The notes beneath the pieces were generated by a model. The model was not told the DNA's origin, searched no databases, and worked only from the letters and a program-made list of their open reading frames with translations. A program made the position numbers and the translations under genes. A stretch of DNA of 64,000 nt. It comes from Calamus simplicifolius. Taxonomy: Eukaryota; Streptophyta; Magnoliopsida; Arecales; Arecaceae. The DNA lies in the NCBI GenBank assembly GCA_900491605.1, contig UESW01000045.1:62001-126000 (forward strand). Direction: 5' to 3'. This document shows, piece by piece, positions 1-11,266 of the stretch (the first letter of the stretch is position 1; every line of letters starts with the position of its first letter).

Positions 1-741
1 TTTCAGTCACCCCAGTGAAGGCTTCCCAGTTGTTTAAGAATAGTTACAGGTCGGCCGTTTACGTTCAGAATGTTTGGAAGATGGGGTTTACTATACAACA
101 TACAAAACTTATCCAAAGGACCTCATTTGGTGCCTTCGTCGACATGCAAATGTGGTAAAGCACCAAGGTGTAGGAGCGCATGAATTCGGGATAAAGCGGG
201 ATGAAGCACATTGGACCCACTTGATGCTACTAGTTGATCTTTATAATGTCTTTCATATTATCTTATCTTGTCTTTTGTCATGTTGGTATGGGTCTTTTGT
301 TATGTTTGTATGGTTTTGTTGGGTCATGGGTATTTTGGTCATTGTAGGAGTCCATATAAAAGGATGTGTGGATGAGCTAAGGTTTTTTATCTTGGATATT
401 TTGGGAGCTCTTTGAGAGTGCTTGTGGCGGCTTAAATTTGTCTTCATCGGTGAGCTTGAGATCGGTAGCGGCGTAGCAATACGGTGTCTACTTGGGCTGG
501 CAAGGGGGTAGGTTTATTCCCGAGCTAGAGAGATCAAACCACGAGCTGTAGTGGGGAGATCTCATCTATCTATCATCTTTCTTTACTGCTGTATTTTTCT
601 TTGTTTCGGAGGCTTGTAATAGGTGGGATTTGTTGGTTATTGAAGTGGTGTTTTTCATTGTTGTCAAATCTAGTTTGTTCATGTTAGATCTCATTTTATG
701 CTTGATCTTGATGTGAAAACCCTCTCAAATCTGTGTGAAGT
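1..741. other. Unassigned sequence at the left edge
   Basis: I recognise no gene here. A 113-codon open frame starts at 74 but its product is hydrophobic and low in complexity and matches no family I know. A TATA-like motif (TATAAAAGG, 355-363) is followed by a long T-rich stretch, which would fit the promoter and leader end of an old LTR or of the Ulp1-type transposon gene just downstream. This is inference only. Confidence 0.3.
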
Positions 742-1948
742 GTGCAAGGAACCAAGGTAATCATTGGTGTGGTCAGAAGCTTTCTTCCACCTCCCGAACA
801 ACATCTAAAAACAATGGCAAGGATCGAAGGACTAAATCTTCACTCACAAAGGGGACAAATTCTGGGTGCACTCCAGGTGTTTGATCAAATTTCTGAACCA
901 AATTTTGTGAGGTTGGAGGTTGTTGAACCCATTGTTATGGAGCCCAAGTGAGGAAACTTAACAAAATGTTCTCAATCGACAAGCGACTGCTAGCAGACAT
1001 CATACGATGTCACAATGGAGGCGAGGAGTTTATTTTCTGTGGCAAGGCGGTCTTATTCAGTGCTGACGAAGTCGCACTTATTCTTGGTCTTCCAGCTCAT
1101 GGAAAGAAGATTGACACGTCCTGTCAGTTCAATGAAAGGTTGTTCAAACGATTTGGCTAGGGTTTAGATCTTCGTCAAAAAGGGTTGGAGAAGTTAATAT
1201 ATGGACTCTGATCATCCAAGATATAGGAGGATGTCGAGGACACTGTCAGACTTTGGATCGCCTACATATTTGCCATGTTTTTGGCTCCAAAGTCTAATCA
1301 GACATGTCCACGATATCTCATCCAGCACTTGGATGACTTAACTCAACTGGAGAGGATCGACTAGGCTTCCGCATTCAAGGAATTGATCGTTCTGGCTATC
1401 CCAGAAGTCGCTGCTTGCTTGCGATCCGAGAAGCTGGTCCATTCAAAGAGAGCAAACAAGGTTAGAAGGCAGCCTACCCTGTTCGGATGCTCGGCAGTGC
1501 TGGTGGTAATAATTATTGAGATGCAGAAAGAGTGTCGTTAATATAATTTTTTGTTAATATTAGATTTTTTTATATCCCAAAATTATCATGTTCAGGCATG
1601 GTTCCTCGAGCATACATTAATGCGAGCACCAGCATATCCCAATAAACTGCCCCGGCTATTGAAGTGGTATGACAACCAATTGAATATCTAGTCTGTTCGG
1701 GTTGCCAACATGCAGCCTCACAACTTACTAAGCTAATCCATTGCTCTGATCATATTTTTTTACTTAATTTATTAATATTTATTTTAAATTAATTTGTTTA
1801 TCATCTTGCCTTGCAGATGGAGGGAGCTATTATACCACTGTCACAAGAGCGTTGGCTTCTCACTAAACATACAGTAGCATCCTCTGAACTAACAGATAGC
1901 TGTGAAAGCTGTGCCGAGTTCAGGATTGAATTGGCGTGTGTTAAGGAT
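742..1948 (+). pseudogene. Decayed transposon-type Ulp1-like protease gene, 5' part
   Basis: The 5' part of a gene of the kind carried by plant DNA transposons of the CACTA and Mutator groups that encode Ulp1-like (C48) cysteine proteases. A conserved N-terminal module is readable at 948-1450, with the signature ADEVALILGLPAHGK followed by a helical region with LAPKSN. Two in-frame TAG codons interrupt it, near 1158 and 1362; the second reads ID*ASA where Trp is usual. An intron-like AT-rich stretch and a further exon-like piece (about 1600-1690) follow, then an exon opening at 1817 after CTTGCAG. Its frame runs to the Sire-1 insertion and resumes in frame at 12972. The gene continues at 23858 after a second insertion. 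The family assignment rests on the N-terminal pattern and the C-terminal DCSLY motif; a host-gene origin cannot be excluded. Confidence 0.55.
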
Positions 1949-2089
1949 TGTTGACCCCAGATTGATTTTGATGATTACAAAACAGTTAGGCAACTCTAAG
2001 CTTGATACAGGAAAGTTCGGTCACCTTGCAAGTAAGTGTCTGCGTGCAAAATTTCATTGGTAAGAAAGTACTTTATTTAATTGGCTTTG

Positions 2090-3030
2090 AATATTTTTTA
2101 TTAGCTTGAGAGTTAACTGGTTAGCTAGCTTGTTATTCCATTTAGCTAACTGGCATGACTTTCAGCTAATTGGGAAACATTCTCAGTGCTTGGGCCGAAC
2201 GTCATTGTATTTTAGTTAGCTGGTTAGCTAACTTGTTAGCTAGCTCGAGATCCTTCAGCTAACTAATCTTCACGTCACTATAAGTTGGCCGAACACTCTT
2301 CTTTTCTAGCTAACTGGTTAGTTAGCTCATGGTACCCTGATAGCTAACTGGAATTTGCTTTTAGTTGCCCGGCCGAATTGCCTCAAATTCTAGTTAACTG
2401 CTAAGCTAGCTGCCAGGTCTTCTAGCTAGCTGGCAGTTCCTTTAGCTAACTGCTTAGCTAACTATTGTATCCTGGAGCTAACTGGTTAGTTAACTATTCT
2501 TTACTGTAAGCGTGTGGCCGTGCGTTTTGAAATTTTAGTTAGCTGAAGAGCTAGCTCCCTCTCTCCACTGGCCATTTGTTTTCTCTGCTTAGCTAACTGG
2601 AAAGCTAGCTATTTTTTCGTTAGTTAGCTGGAGAGCTAACTAAGCTGGGCGGTTCCTTACTGTTTTTGAATTTAGTTAGCTAGTGAGCTAACTGGCTATC
2701 TTTTAGCTAACTGAAGAGCTAACTCTCCATCTCCTGTTTTTCCTGCAGCCGAGAGCTTTATACTTTTAGTTAGCTGGGGAGCTAACTAGCATTCAACGAC
2801 ACTTTCTCCTGACTTTTTTGTTTTGCCTGTTAGTTAGCTGGAGAGCTAACTATCCATTGTTTAGTTAGCTGGTGAGCTAACTAAGTGTTCTGAACTTTTT
2901 GTCCTGGCCATTGCTTTTTCTGTTAGTTAGCTAGAGAGCTAACTAGCAACCTGTTTAGCTAACTAATGAGCTGCCTCTGGATGTTCTTTTTTAACCTTGG
3001 CCTCTCTTGTGAGCTAGCTGACTAGCTAGC
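2090..3030. repeat. Palindrome array in Sire-1 5' LTR
   Basis: About fifteen units of the form TTAGTTAGCT, a 2-6 base loop, then AGCTAACTA, plus unpaired half-units, spaced 30-80 bp apart. Each full unit can form an 8-10 bp hairpin. A shorter version lies in the 3' LTR at about 11420-11930. Confidence 0.85.
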
Positions 3031-3783
3031 TGGGGACTTTTGCTTAAGCCTTGCCCGAATGGTTTCTTGCTTCAGCTGCCTGGAGTTATTCTTTCATCCA
3101 ACTACCGCCTGAGTTCTTGAGTTTGCTTTTTCTCTCTTACTCTCTCTCTATTGCTATTTTAAGCTACACTTAACTTTTGGATTTTTGAATTTTTGCAGTA
3201 CTCTTCCTTCCTCAAATGGAGATCAGCATTCAATGCTTAAGGGAAACATTTATAACGGTTATATTTTCTTCCCGTTTTATTTCCATTTGTTCCTAATGTA
3301 TCTAACGGATCTTTTCTTATTGGATGATTATAAAAAGGTGGGATTTGAAGCACACCATAACGATTCGGAAAAAGAGTTTTTAAAGAGAAAGAAAATCCAA
3401 GAAAAGAGCTCATATTGCATATTATTGAGTGGTTGTTGCTGTGCATTCAAGTTCATTCATTGCTCCAAAAAGTCGTTCGGATCTTTGAAGCTTTTCAAGC
3501 AATCAAGGCTTCAGCTACTTCGACCTCGTTCATTTATTGCTGAGTTTATTGCTTCAAAAATTATAAAGTATACTCTGAATATTTGCTCATTGTGGGAGCT
3601 TCTCTTTATCATTCCTTAATCATTTTTGTAAAAGGGTTAGTGTTAACCCTGATTATTTTGGGCTTCCTTGTGCCTTGAAACAAGAGGACTAGCCTAGGTT
3701 TGGCTAGGGGTTTTGGCTTTCTTGTACCGTGAAACAAGAGGACTAGCCTGGTGTGGCTAGGGGTTTTTGGCTACCTTGTGCCG

Positions 3784-3792
3784 TATAAATAG
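3784..3792 (+). promoter_or_regulatory. TATA box of Sire-1 5' LTR
   Basis: TATAAATAG lies in the third copy of a ~54-bp tandem repeat whose first two copies have a GAAACAAGAGG segment at this place. In the 3' LTR the same spot reads TATAAACAAG (12679). Its place about 290 bp before the LTR end fits a promoter of genomic RNA. Confidence 0.6.
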
Positions 3793-4071
3793 AGGGCTAG
3801 CCTAGTTTGGCTAGAGGTTGTAATCGTTGTGATACGATTAGTGGAATTCCCAAAGGTTTTGGGGAGTGGATGTAGGTGCTGAGTTTGGCACCGAACCACT
3901 ATAAACTTTTGTGTGTTTGTGGTTGTTTGATTCTCTACTGTTATCATTCTGTGCACTCCACTACACCGCTGCCAATCAAGATTAGGGTTTAAGCACATAC
4001 TTGCATAGTAATCAATTTATTTTTAATAACCCAATTCACCCCCTCTTGGGTTGCTACATCTGGGCAACAAG

Positions 4072-4083
4072 TGGTATCAGAGC
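4072..4083 (+). other. Primer binding site, Sire-1
   Basis: TGGTATCAGAGC, complementary to the 3' end of plant initiator tRNA-Met, two bases after the 5' LTR. Confidence 0.9.
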
Positions 4084-4144
4084 AGAGTTCTCTTGATTTC
4101 TACAGCTTTGATTAGCTTGGAGCCAAAGATCAGTAGTAATCCCA

Positions 4145-5703
4145 ATGAGTTCTATGTTGACTGAAGGACAATCAACTAATAGACCACCTTTGTTCAATGG
4201 AACAAATTACACATATTGGAAAGCACGAATGAAAATCTTCATTCAAGCACTAGATTATGATTTATTGGGAATCATAATTAATGGACCACACACACCCACT
4301 ATTTTGATTGAAAATGTTAATATTGCAAAGCCTGAATCTGAATGGGATGAGCAAGACAAAAAATTAGCTCAATTAAATGCTAAGGCTATGAATGTTCTTT
4401 ATTGCTCTCTTGATGCAAATGAGTTTAATCGCATATCTACTTGTATGTCTGCTAAGAAAATATGGGATAGACTTGAAGTCACCCATGAGGGTATAAATCA
4501 AGTCAAGGAATTCAAAATAAATATGCTTGTTCATAAGTATGAATTATTTAAGATGGATCCTGCTGAAAATATTACTGATATGTTTACAAGATTTACTTAT
4601 ATTATTAATGGATTGAAAAGTCTTGGAAAATCTTATGCTAACAGTGATCTTGTTAGAAAAATCTTAAGATCTTTAGCTAGGACATGGGAAGCAAAAGTCA
4701 CTGCAATTCAAGAAGCAAAAGATCTCAACAATTTATCACTTGAAGAGTTGGTCGGTTCTTTGATGACTCATGACCTTCAGCAACGACAACATATCGATGA
4801 AGATGAATCAAAGAAGAAAATGACTATGGCTTTGAAGAGTGTAACTCAAGAAGATGAAAGTGAAGAAACCACTAGTGACAGTGAGAAAGATGATGAAATG
4901 ACACTTATTTCAAGGAAATTTAAAAGGTTTATGAAGAGAAAGAAATTTGGAAAAAGAAAACAATTTGTCAAAGAAGACCATAGCAAAATAAGAGTGAACC
5001 TCCTACATGCTATGAGTGCAAGAAGCCTGGACACATCAGACCAGATTGTCCACTATTAAAGAAAGGATCTAAAAGAATAAAGAAGAAGGCAATGATGGCC
5101 ACTTGGAGCGACAGTGAAGCAACAAGTTCAGAAGATGAAGAGAAAACTGAAGTTGCAAATGTTTGCTTCATGGCTGATAATGATGAGGTAAGCTCTAACC
5201 TTTTAGATGACTTTACCTTTGATGAATTGCAATGTGCATTTTATGAACTTATTGATGATTTTGCAAATTTAAGTTCAAAAAGCAAAGAATTGAAAAATGA
5301 AATCAAAAATCTTACTCTTGAAAAAGAAAGAATTTCAAAGGATAATGAATCATTGTTAAAGGAAAACCAAGATTTGAAAAATGAAGTGGATAAATTAAAA
5401 CCAATTGTTGATAGATTTAGTCTAAGTTCAGAAAAATTAGAAATGATTTTAAATAGTCAAAGAGCTGTTTACAATAGAGCTGATCTTGGATACAATACTT
5501 TTAAAAGATAAAAATTTTTGAAAAATATTTATGAGCATGCTGATGATTCTATTAAGATTACATGTTTTAAATATAGAAAAATTGGACACAAAACTTATAT
5601 TTGTCAAACACAAAAGATAAGAAAAATATGGGTTCCAAAAGGAACCATCTTGACTAACCCCAAAGGATCCAAGAAAGCTTGGGTACCTAAAAACAAAAAT
5701 TAA
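4145..5703 (+). pseudogene. Sire-1 gag
   Basis: Nucleocapsid/capsid precursor of the element. The frame opens at ATG 4145 with the Copia gag core (FNGTNYTYWKARM near the start, then WDRLEVTHEG and a MFTRF segment). A CCHC zinc knuckle (CYECKKPGHIRPDC, about 5010-5052) is in another frame after a one-base break near 4985-4992. A Lys/Glu-rich coiled coil follows at 5200-5500. A second knuckle-like motif near 5563 has lost one cysteine (CFKY). Stops near 5509 and 5701 separate it from protease. Long gag with coiled coil is usual for Sireviruses. Confidence 0.85.
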
Positions 5704-5750
5704 AATTGTGTATGCAGGTGTGTCTTGCAACCCGAGCAATTAAAAGATAA

Positions 5751-8700
5751 TGGTACTTGGATAGCGGGTGCTCAAGACACATGACCGGTGATGAATCGCA
5801 ATTCATCACTTTGAAAGCAAAAGATGGAGGTGTTATTACTTTCGGTGATAATGGCCAAGGAAAAATAATTGGCATTGGAAAAATAGGTATCACACCTCAT
5901 GCTTATATTGATAATGTTTTGCTTATGAAAGGACTAAAACATAATTTACTTAGCATTAGTCAACTATGTGACAAAGGATTTAATGTTACTTTTAAATCAT
6001 CTCTATGCATTGTTAAAAATCCTGCAAATGAAAATATGAAATTTGTTGGTCATAGGCATGGTAATGTATACATTGTTAATTTAAATGATTTGCATGATCA
6101 AAATATTGATTGCCTAGTTGCTACAAATAATAAAACTGATAATAGTTGGTTATGGCATCGTAGGCTAGCTCATGCAAGCATGGATTTACTATCTAAATTA
6201 ATTAAGAAGGATTTAGTACATGGTTTGCCAAAACTTGTTTTTGAAAAAGATAAGATTTGTAACGCTTGTCAATTTGGAAAACAAACCCGAGTTTCTTTTA
6301 AATCAAAGAATTTAGTTTCAACCACTAGACCTTTGGAGCTCTTGCATATGGATTTGTTCGGTCCTACAAGAACAACTAGTCTAGGAGGTAAAAGATACGG
6401 TTTTGTTGTTATTGATGATTTCTCTCGCTTTACATGGGTTTTATTTCTATCTAGTAAAGACGAAGCGCTTTCAGCATTTCAAAAATTATTCAAAAGAATT
6501 ACAAACGAAAAGAATTCTTCTGTTTTATTGATACGAAGTGATCATGGAAAAGAATTTGAAAACAAATCTTTTGAAGAATTTTGTAATGAAATGGAATTGA
6601 ACATAATTTTTCTGCACAAAGAACACCACAAAAAAATGGAGTAGTTGAAAGAAAGAATAGAACATTAGAGGAAATGGCGCGTACCATGTTGTATGAAAGC
6701 AATCTTCCAAAATATTTTTGGGCAGAAGCTATTAACAATGTCTGTTATATTTTAAATCGTGCATTAATCAGACCTGTTTTGAAAAATACTCCATATGAAC
6801 TTTGGAAAGGAAGAAAACCTAATATAAGTTACTTTCATGTTTTTGGATGCTGATGTTTTGTATTAAATAATGAAAAATCAAACCTTGATAAATTTGATGC
6901 TAAGTTTGATGAAGGAATTTTTCTTGGATATTCTTTACATAGTAGAGCTTTCAGAATAGTCAACAAAAAGACTTTAGTAGTTGAAGAATCAATTCATGTT
7001 ATCTTTGATGAATCTAATGATCTTCCATCAAGGAAGGGAAAAGGTATAAATGATGCAGATGACATTGAAGATTAATTCAAGGACATCACACTAAAGGATA
7101 AGAGCGACACAGATACACAAAAGGTAAATGGAGAAGGGAATGCTGACCTACCTGAAGCCTCACAAGGTAATGATGAATTAGAAAGAGGTTGGAGGTATGT
7201 TCTTAGTCACCCCAAAGATCTAATTATTGGTGATCCTTCTCAAGGAGCTAGAACTAGATCGTCATTTAGAGATGCTTGTAATAATTTAGCATTTGTATCT
7301 AAAATTGAACCTAAATGTTATGATGATGCTAAAAATGATGTTGATTGGATTAATGTCATGCATGAGGAACTTAACCAATTTGAAAGAAATAATGTTTGGA
7401 CTCTTATTGAAAGACCTCATAATCATCAAATTATTGGAACTAAATGGGTTTATAGAAACAAATTAAATGAACATGGTAATATAATTAGAAATAAGGCAAG
7501 ATTGGTAGCTAAGGGTTATAATCAAGAGGAGGGGATTGATTTTGATGAAACTTATGCCCCTGTTGCTATATTAGAAGCTATTATATTACTTTTTGCTTAT
7601 GCTTGTTATATGAATTTTAAATTGTATCAAATGGATGTTAAAAGCGCTTTCTTGAATGGATATGCTGAACAAGTTTTTATGGATCAACCACCTGGCTTTG
7701 AAAATCACTTGTTTCCAAATCACGTTTACAAATTAAACAAGGCTTTATATGGTTTGAAGCAAGCACCCCGGGCATGGTATGAAAGATTAAGCAAATTCTT
7801 GATTAGTAATGATTTTATTCGAGGAATTATGGATACAACTTCATTTATTAAAAGACAAAATAAAGATATATTAATTATTCAAATCTATGTTGATGATATC
7901 ATATTTGGTGCCACTAATGATTCTTTGTGCAAAGACTTTGCTAAGCTTATGCAGGGAGAGTTCGAGATGAGTATGATGGGTGAGCTGACCTACTTCCTCG
8001 GACTACAAATTAAACAAAGCAAAGATGGGATCTTCATAAGCCAATCCAAATACACCAAAGAAATGATCAAGAAGTTTGGCATGGAGACATCCAAGAGTAT
8101 CGGTACCCCTATGAGCTCATCATGTAGACTTGAATCTTATAATTCTGAAAAATCTGTTGATTTAAAATTATATAGAGGCATGATTGGATTATTATTATAT
8201 TTAACTGCTAGTAGGCCAGATATTTTATTTAGTGTTTGCATGTGTGCAAGATATCAAGCCAATCCTAAAGAATCACACTTGCTTGCGGTTAAAAGAATAT
8301 TTAAATATTTAAATGGAACAATAAATTTGGGTATATGGTATGATAAACAATCTAGCATTGATTTAATAGGATACACTGATTCTGACTTTGCTGGATGTAA
8401 ATTAGATAGGAAATCAACCACTGGAACCTGCCAATTTCTAGGTGTTAACTTAATTTCATGGTTTAGCAAAAAGCAAACTTTAGTAGCATTGTCTACGGCC
8501 GAGGCCGAATACATTGCAGCTGGAAGTTGCTGTGCTCAAATTTTATGAATTAAGCAACAGCTAGAAGATTATGGTATTAAACAAAAGGGTATACCTATAA
8601 AATGTGATAATACAAGTGCAATCAATTTAACTAAGAATCCTATTCAACATTCCAGAACCAAATATATTGAAATTAGACATTATTTCATTAGAGATCACGT

Positions 8701-8833
8701 AAATAATGGAAATGTTGTTATTGAATTTCTAAACACTGAAAATCAAATTGCTGATATTTTCACTAAGCCTCTTGATGAAACAAAATTTTATGAAATCAGA
8801 AGAGAATTGGGAATGTTTGATCCAACTATTTAA
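5751..8833 (+). pseudogene. Sire-1 pol: protease, integrase, reverse transcriptase, RNase H
   Basis: Protease has the active-site motif LDSGCSRHMTG (5757). The GAG-pre-integrase HHCC zinc region (WLWHRRLAHAS, then CNACQFGK) leads to the integrase core with LHMDLFGP and the DDFSRFTW segment. A frame break near 6640 and a TGA near 6851 interrupt integrase. Reverse transcriptase starts about 7330; it has QMDVKSAFLNG and the catalytic YVDDIIFG near 7888-7911. RNase H contains the TDSDFAG and STAEAEY motifs; a TGA at 8546-8548 replaces the usual Trp. The frame ends at TAA 8831-8833. The enzymes would convert element RNA to DNA and insert it; this copy cannot make an intact polyprotein. Confidence 0.9.
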
Positions 8834-9255
8834 TGAATCAATTAATGAATTGATATAATATCTAATTGATGTGACATCTTTTAAATCAAATCAATTAAAG
8901 GGAACATCCTGTCAAATTAATTGCTTGAGTATGCTGCATGCTTTAAGTCTTTTCATCTTTATGAATGCCAACTGTTATACTTCCTTAAATCCATCCACCA
9001 ACCGGACGTTTGAAGCCTTTTTAATTTTATTCATGGCAGTTACCTGACCAGGCAACCAAACAGTCACCTGGCTAGCTAACCACCAAGCCATCTCTCTATA
9101 TAAACTTTTTACCAAATCAATTCTTTCATTCCACGATCGTCTCCCTCAACCGAGCGTCTTCACCGAGCGTCCTCTCTCCTCTCTCATCCTCTCTTCATTC
9201 CATTGATCTCTTTCTTTCCTCCATTCATTCAATCATTCCATCTTGAAGATAGTAG
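8834..9255 (+). other. Sire-1 spacer between pol and envelope-like ORF
   Basis: Non-coding internal sequence with a CT-rich tract (about 9140-9240) just before the ATG of the next ORF. I see no other feature. Confidence 0.5.
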
Positions 9256-10849
9256 ATGGCTCCCAAGAAGAAGGCAGTTGCTAGAGATGATGATTGTGCC
9301 GATCTTTGCCGGAAGTCTTCTATTTCTTCATCTCATATCAACTCTCTTCTTGCATCTAAATCCTTTGCTCATGGAAGGTTAGTTGTTTTTAACTTCTTAG
9401 AACAAGAAGGTTTTAAAAATGGAAATCTTTTAATTAATCAAGGTTGGGATAAGCTTCTTTCTACCAAGAGACCTATTTATCCTGAGCTTATTAGGGAATT
9501 CTATGAAAATATCTCTTTTGGTAGTGGAACTATCTCTTCCTTTGTGAAAAAGACTAAAATCGACCTAAACTGCAAAACGTTAGGATGTGCTCTTAATATT
9601 CCATCTGATGGTTTCTTAGAAGTCCTACCCAGTGAACGTGGATATAAAATAGGTTTAATCCTTAATATTGATGATTGTGAAGCCAGTAATATTGAAATTC
9701 TAGATGCCAACATGCTATCTGTAGAAAATAGACTGTTTCACAGTATCATCGCCAAAATCCTAGCCCCTCGTGCTGGTTCGTTTAATGTATTAAATGATAG
9801 GGACATATGCATAATGTATGACATCTTAATAGAATACCCTGTTGATCTACCTCAACTGATGTTGACCGTAATGAAAGAATCCTTGTCTAGATCTAAGGCT
9901 GCATTGCCCTACAGAATGTTTCTCACTTATGTATTTGAGTTTTTCAATATTAAGCTTAAGGAAGAAACTGCAGTGGCATTACGTCACTCTGAGTTTTTAA
10001 TGCTCATTCACTGCACCATATGGACTTTGCCAAACGGAATGGTATTTGGTTAAAGGTTAGGTCTAGAACTGGTCAGTCTAGTATGCCACCGCCAACTGTA
10101 ATGCCACCGCCAACTGTAACTCAATCTGCTTGTTCTCCTCAAAACTTCTTCAACTTTGACTTCAACCATCCGAATCCTTACCTTGCTACTATGTCTGATG
10201 ATCAAAATCCTTTTCAATCTGATCCACCCAATATGAATGCTCCTGGACCTTCTTATCGTAATGACAATCAAGGTCCTGCTCCTCTTCCTGTAGTATGTAT
10301 AAGTGATGATCAAATTCACCTCATTATCAATGAATTGACCCTTGCCTCTTCTAGTCGAAGCTCTGGAGACAGCGCTTCTTCTATCAATGATCAGACTCTC
10401 GTTCCACATATTTTTTCTGTGTTTGAAAACATATCTCAGTTTAAACTTATTCTTGAGAGACTTGTCCATGATGTGAACATTCTCAATGGAAGAGTTTTTC
10501 ATCACAATGAATCTGTCATGGAGCGGATCCAAAAGAGATTAATTTCCTAAAAGGTAAGCTTGAGAATTTTGAAACTAAGGCAGAGTGGGTAGAGCACCGA
10601 ATGAGATCTACAGAGACCCAGACCTGGGATGCAGCAAACGCTGTTGACCATTGGACTACAACCCTCTCAAGGCTGAGTCAACTCATGGAGACTCTCATCA
10701 CTCTTTCTGCCGCCTCTGCGCCTGATGCTTTTTTTTCTCATCCGCACCTTTGGACTCCACCGACACGGCCTTCCTCCGACAAGCTAGGATCTTCAAACAA
10801 GCCAAATGTTTCTTCAGTGCATATTTATTCTTCTGATGACGACAAGTGA
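9256..10849 (+). pseudogene. Sire-1 envelope-like ORF (putative plant transposon domain)
   Basis: The extra ORF found after pol in SIRE1-type elements. It starts at ATG 9256 with a basic MAPKKKA stretch. The conserved domain (about residues 60-200, with INQGWDKLL and a YPELIREFY segment) matches what databases call a putative plant transposon protein. Frame changes near 10040 and again about 10548 lead to a Pro/Ser/Asn-rich tail and a final frame ending at 10849. Two copies of an 18-bp Pro-coding repeat lie at 10083-10118. There is no clear signal peptide or membrane anchor, so an envelope role is only by position in the family. Confidence 0.75.
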
Positions 10850-11252
10850 TTATGTTTGACTTATGTTGTAACCGTACTTAGTATTGTTTCTGTGATGCAT
10901 TTTTATGACTATGTTTTATGACTTGAGACCATGGCGTGTAATGTTTGTATTACTCTATTTTGTAATGATCTGAATGACTGCTCAAATTATGTATGATTGC
11001 TTACATCTCCTTGATATATTATGCTTAAATTTATTGCAAAACTCTTCAAACTTCTTTTTGATTAATAAAAAAAAGGGGGAGAAGATTATTGCATACATTA
11101 AGGAATGGAGTAAAGTAATAACTCCATATATTCAGGGGGAGAAAAAGAGTTCACTTATTCAGTTTGACAGGGAGAGAAATTAATGTTTTCTTATTACACT
11201 CCTGTCACTTCCTATATTTGCTCTTTAAGTGCTTAAAGGTTTTGTCATCATC
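10850..11252 (+). other. Sire-1 3' non-coding region with extra polypurine motifs
   Basis: Holds A-rich/G-rich runs ending GGGGGA at about 11067-11080 and 11131-11140, ahead of the true polypurine tract. Sireviruses are known for repeated polypurine motifs here. Confidence 0.65.
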
Positions 11253-11266
11253 AAAAAGGGGGAGAT
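11253..11266 (+). other. Polypurine tract, Sire-1
   Basis: AAAAAGGGGGAGAT directly before the 3' LTR, the expected plus-strand primer. Confidence 0.85.

Larger units (their letters stand above)
1949..4069 (+). repeat. Sire-1 5' LTR (2,121 bp)
   Basis: It begins TGTTGACCCC and ends GGGCAACA, directly before the primer binding site. It is about 420 bp longer than the 3' LTR because a stretch after about 2215, rich in GTTAGCT/AGCTAAC motifs, is missing from the other copy. Region 2090-3030 is an array of short palindromes. A three-copy ~54-bp repeat at 3659-3820 contains the TATA box. A 144-codon open frame at 3185 is repeated in the other LTR and is not taken as a gene. Confidence 0.9.

Noticed and set aside
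3185..3619. 144-codon open frame, repeated at 12092-12514
   Set aside because: Both lie at the same place in the two Sire-1 LTRs and have no recognisable domain; chance frames in LTR sequence.
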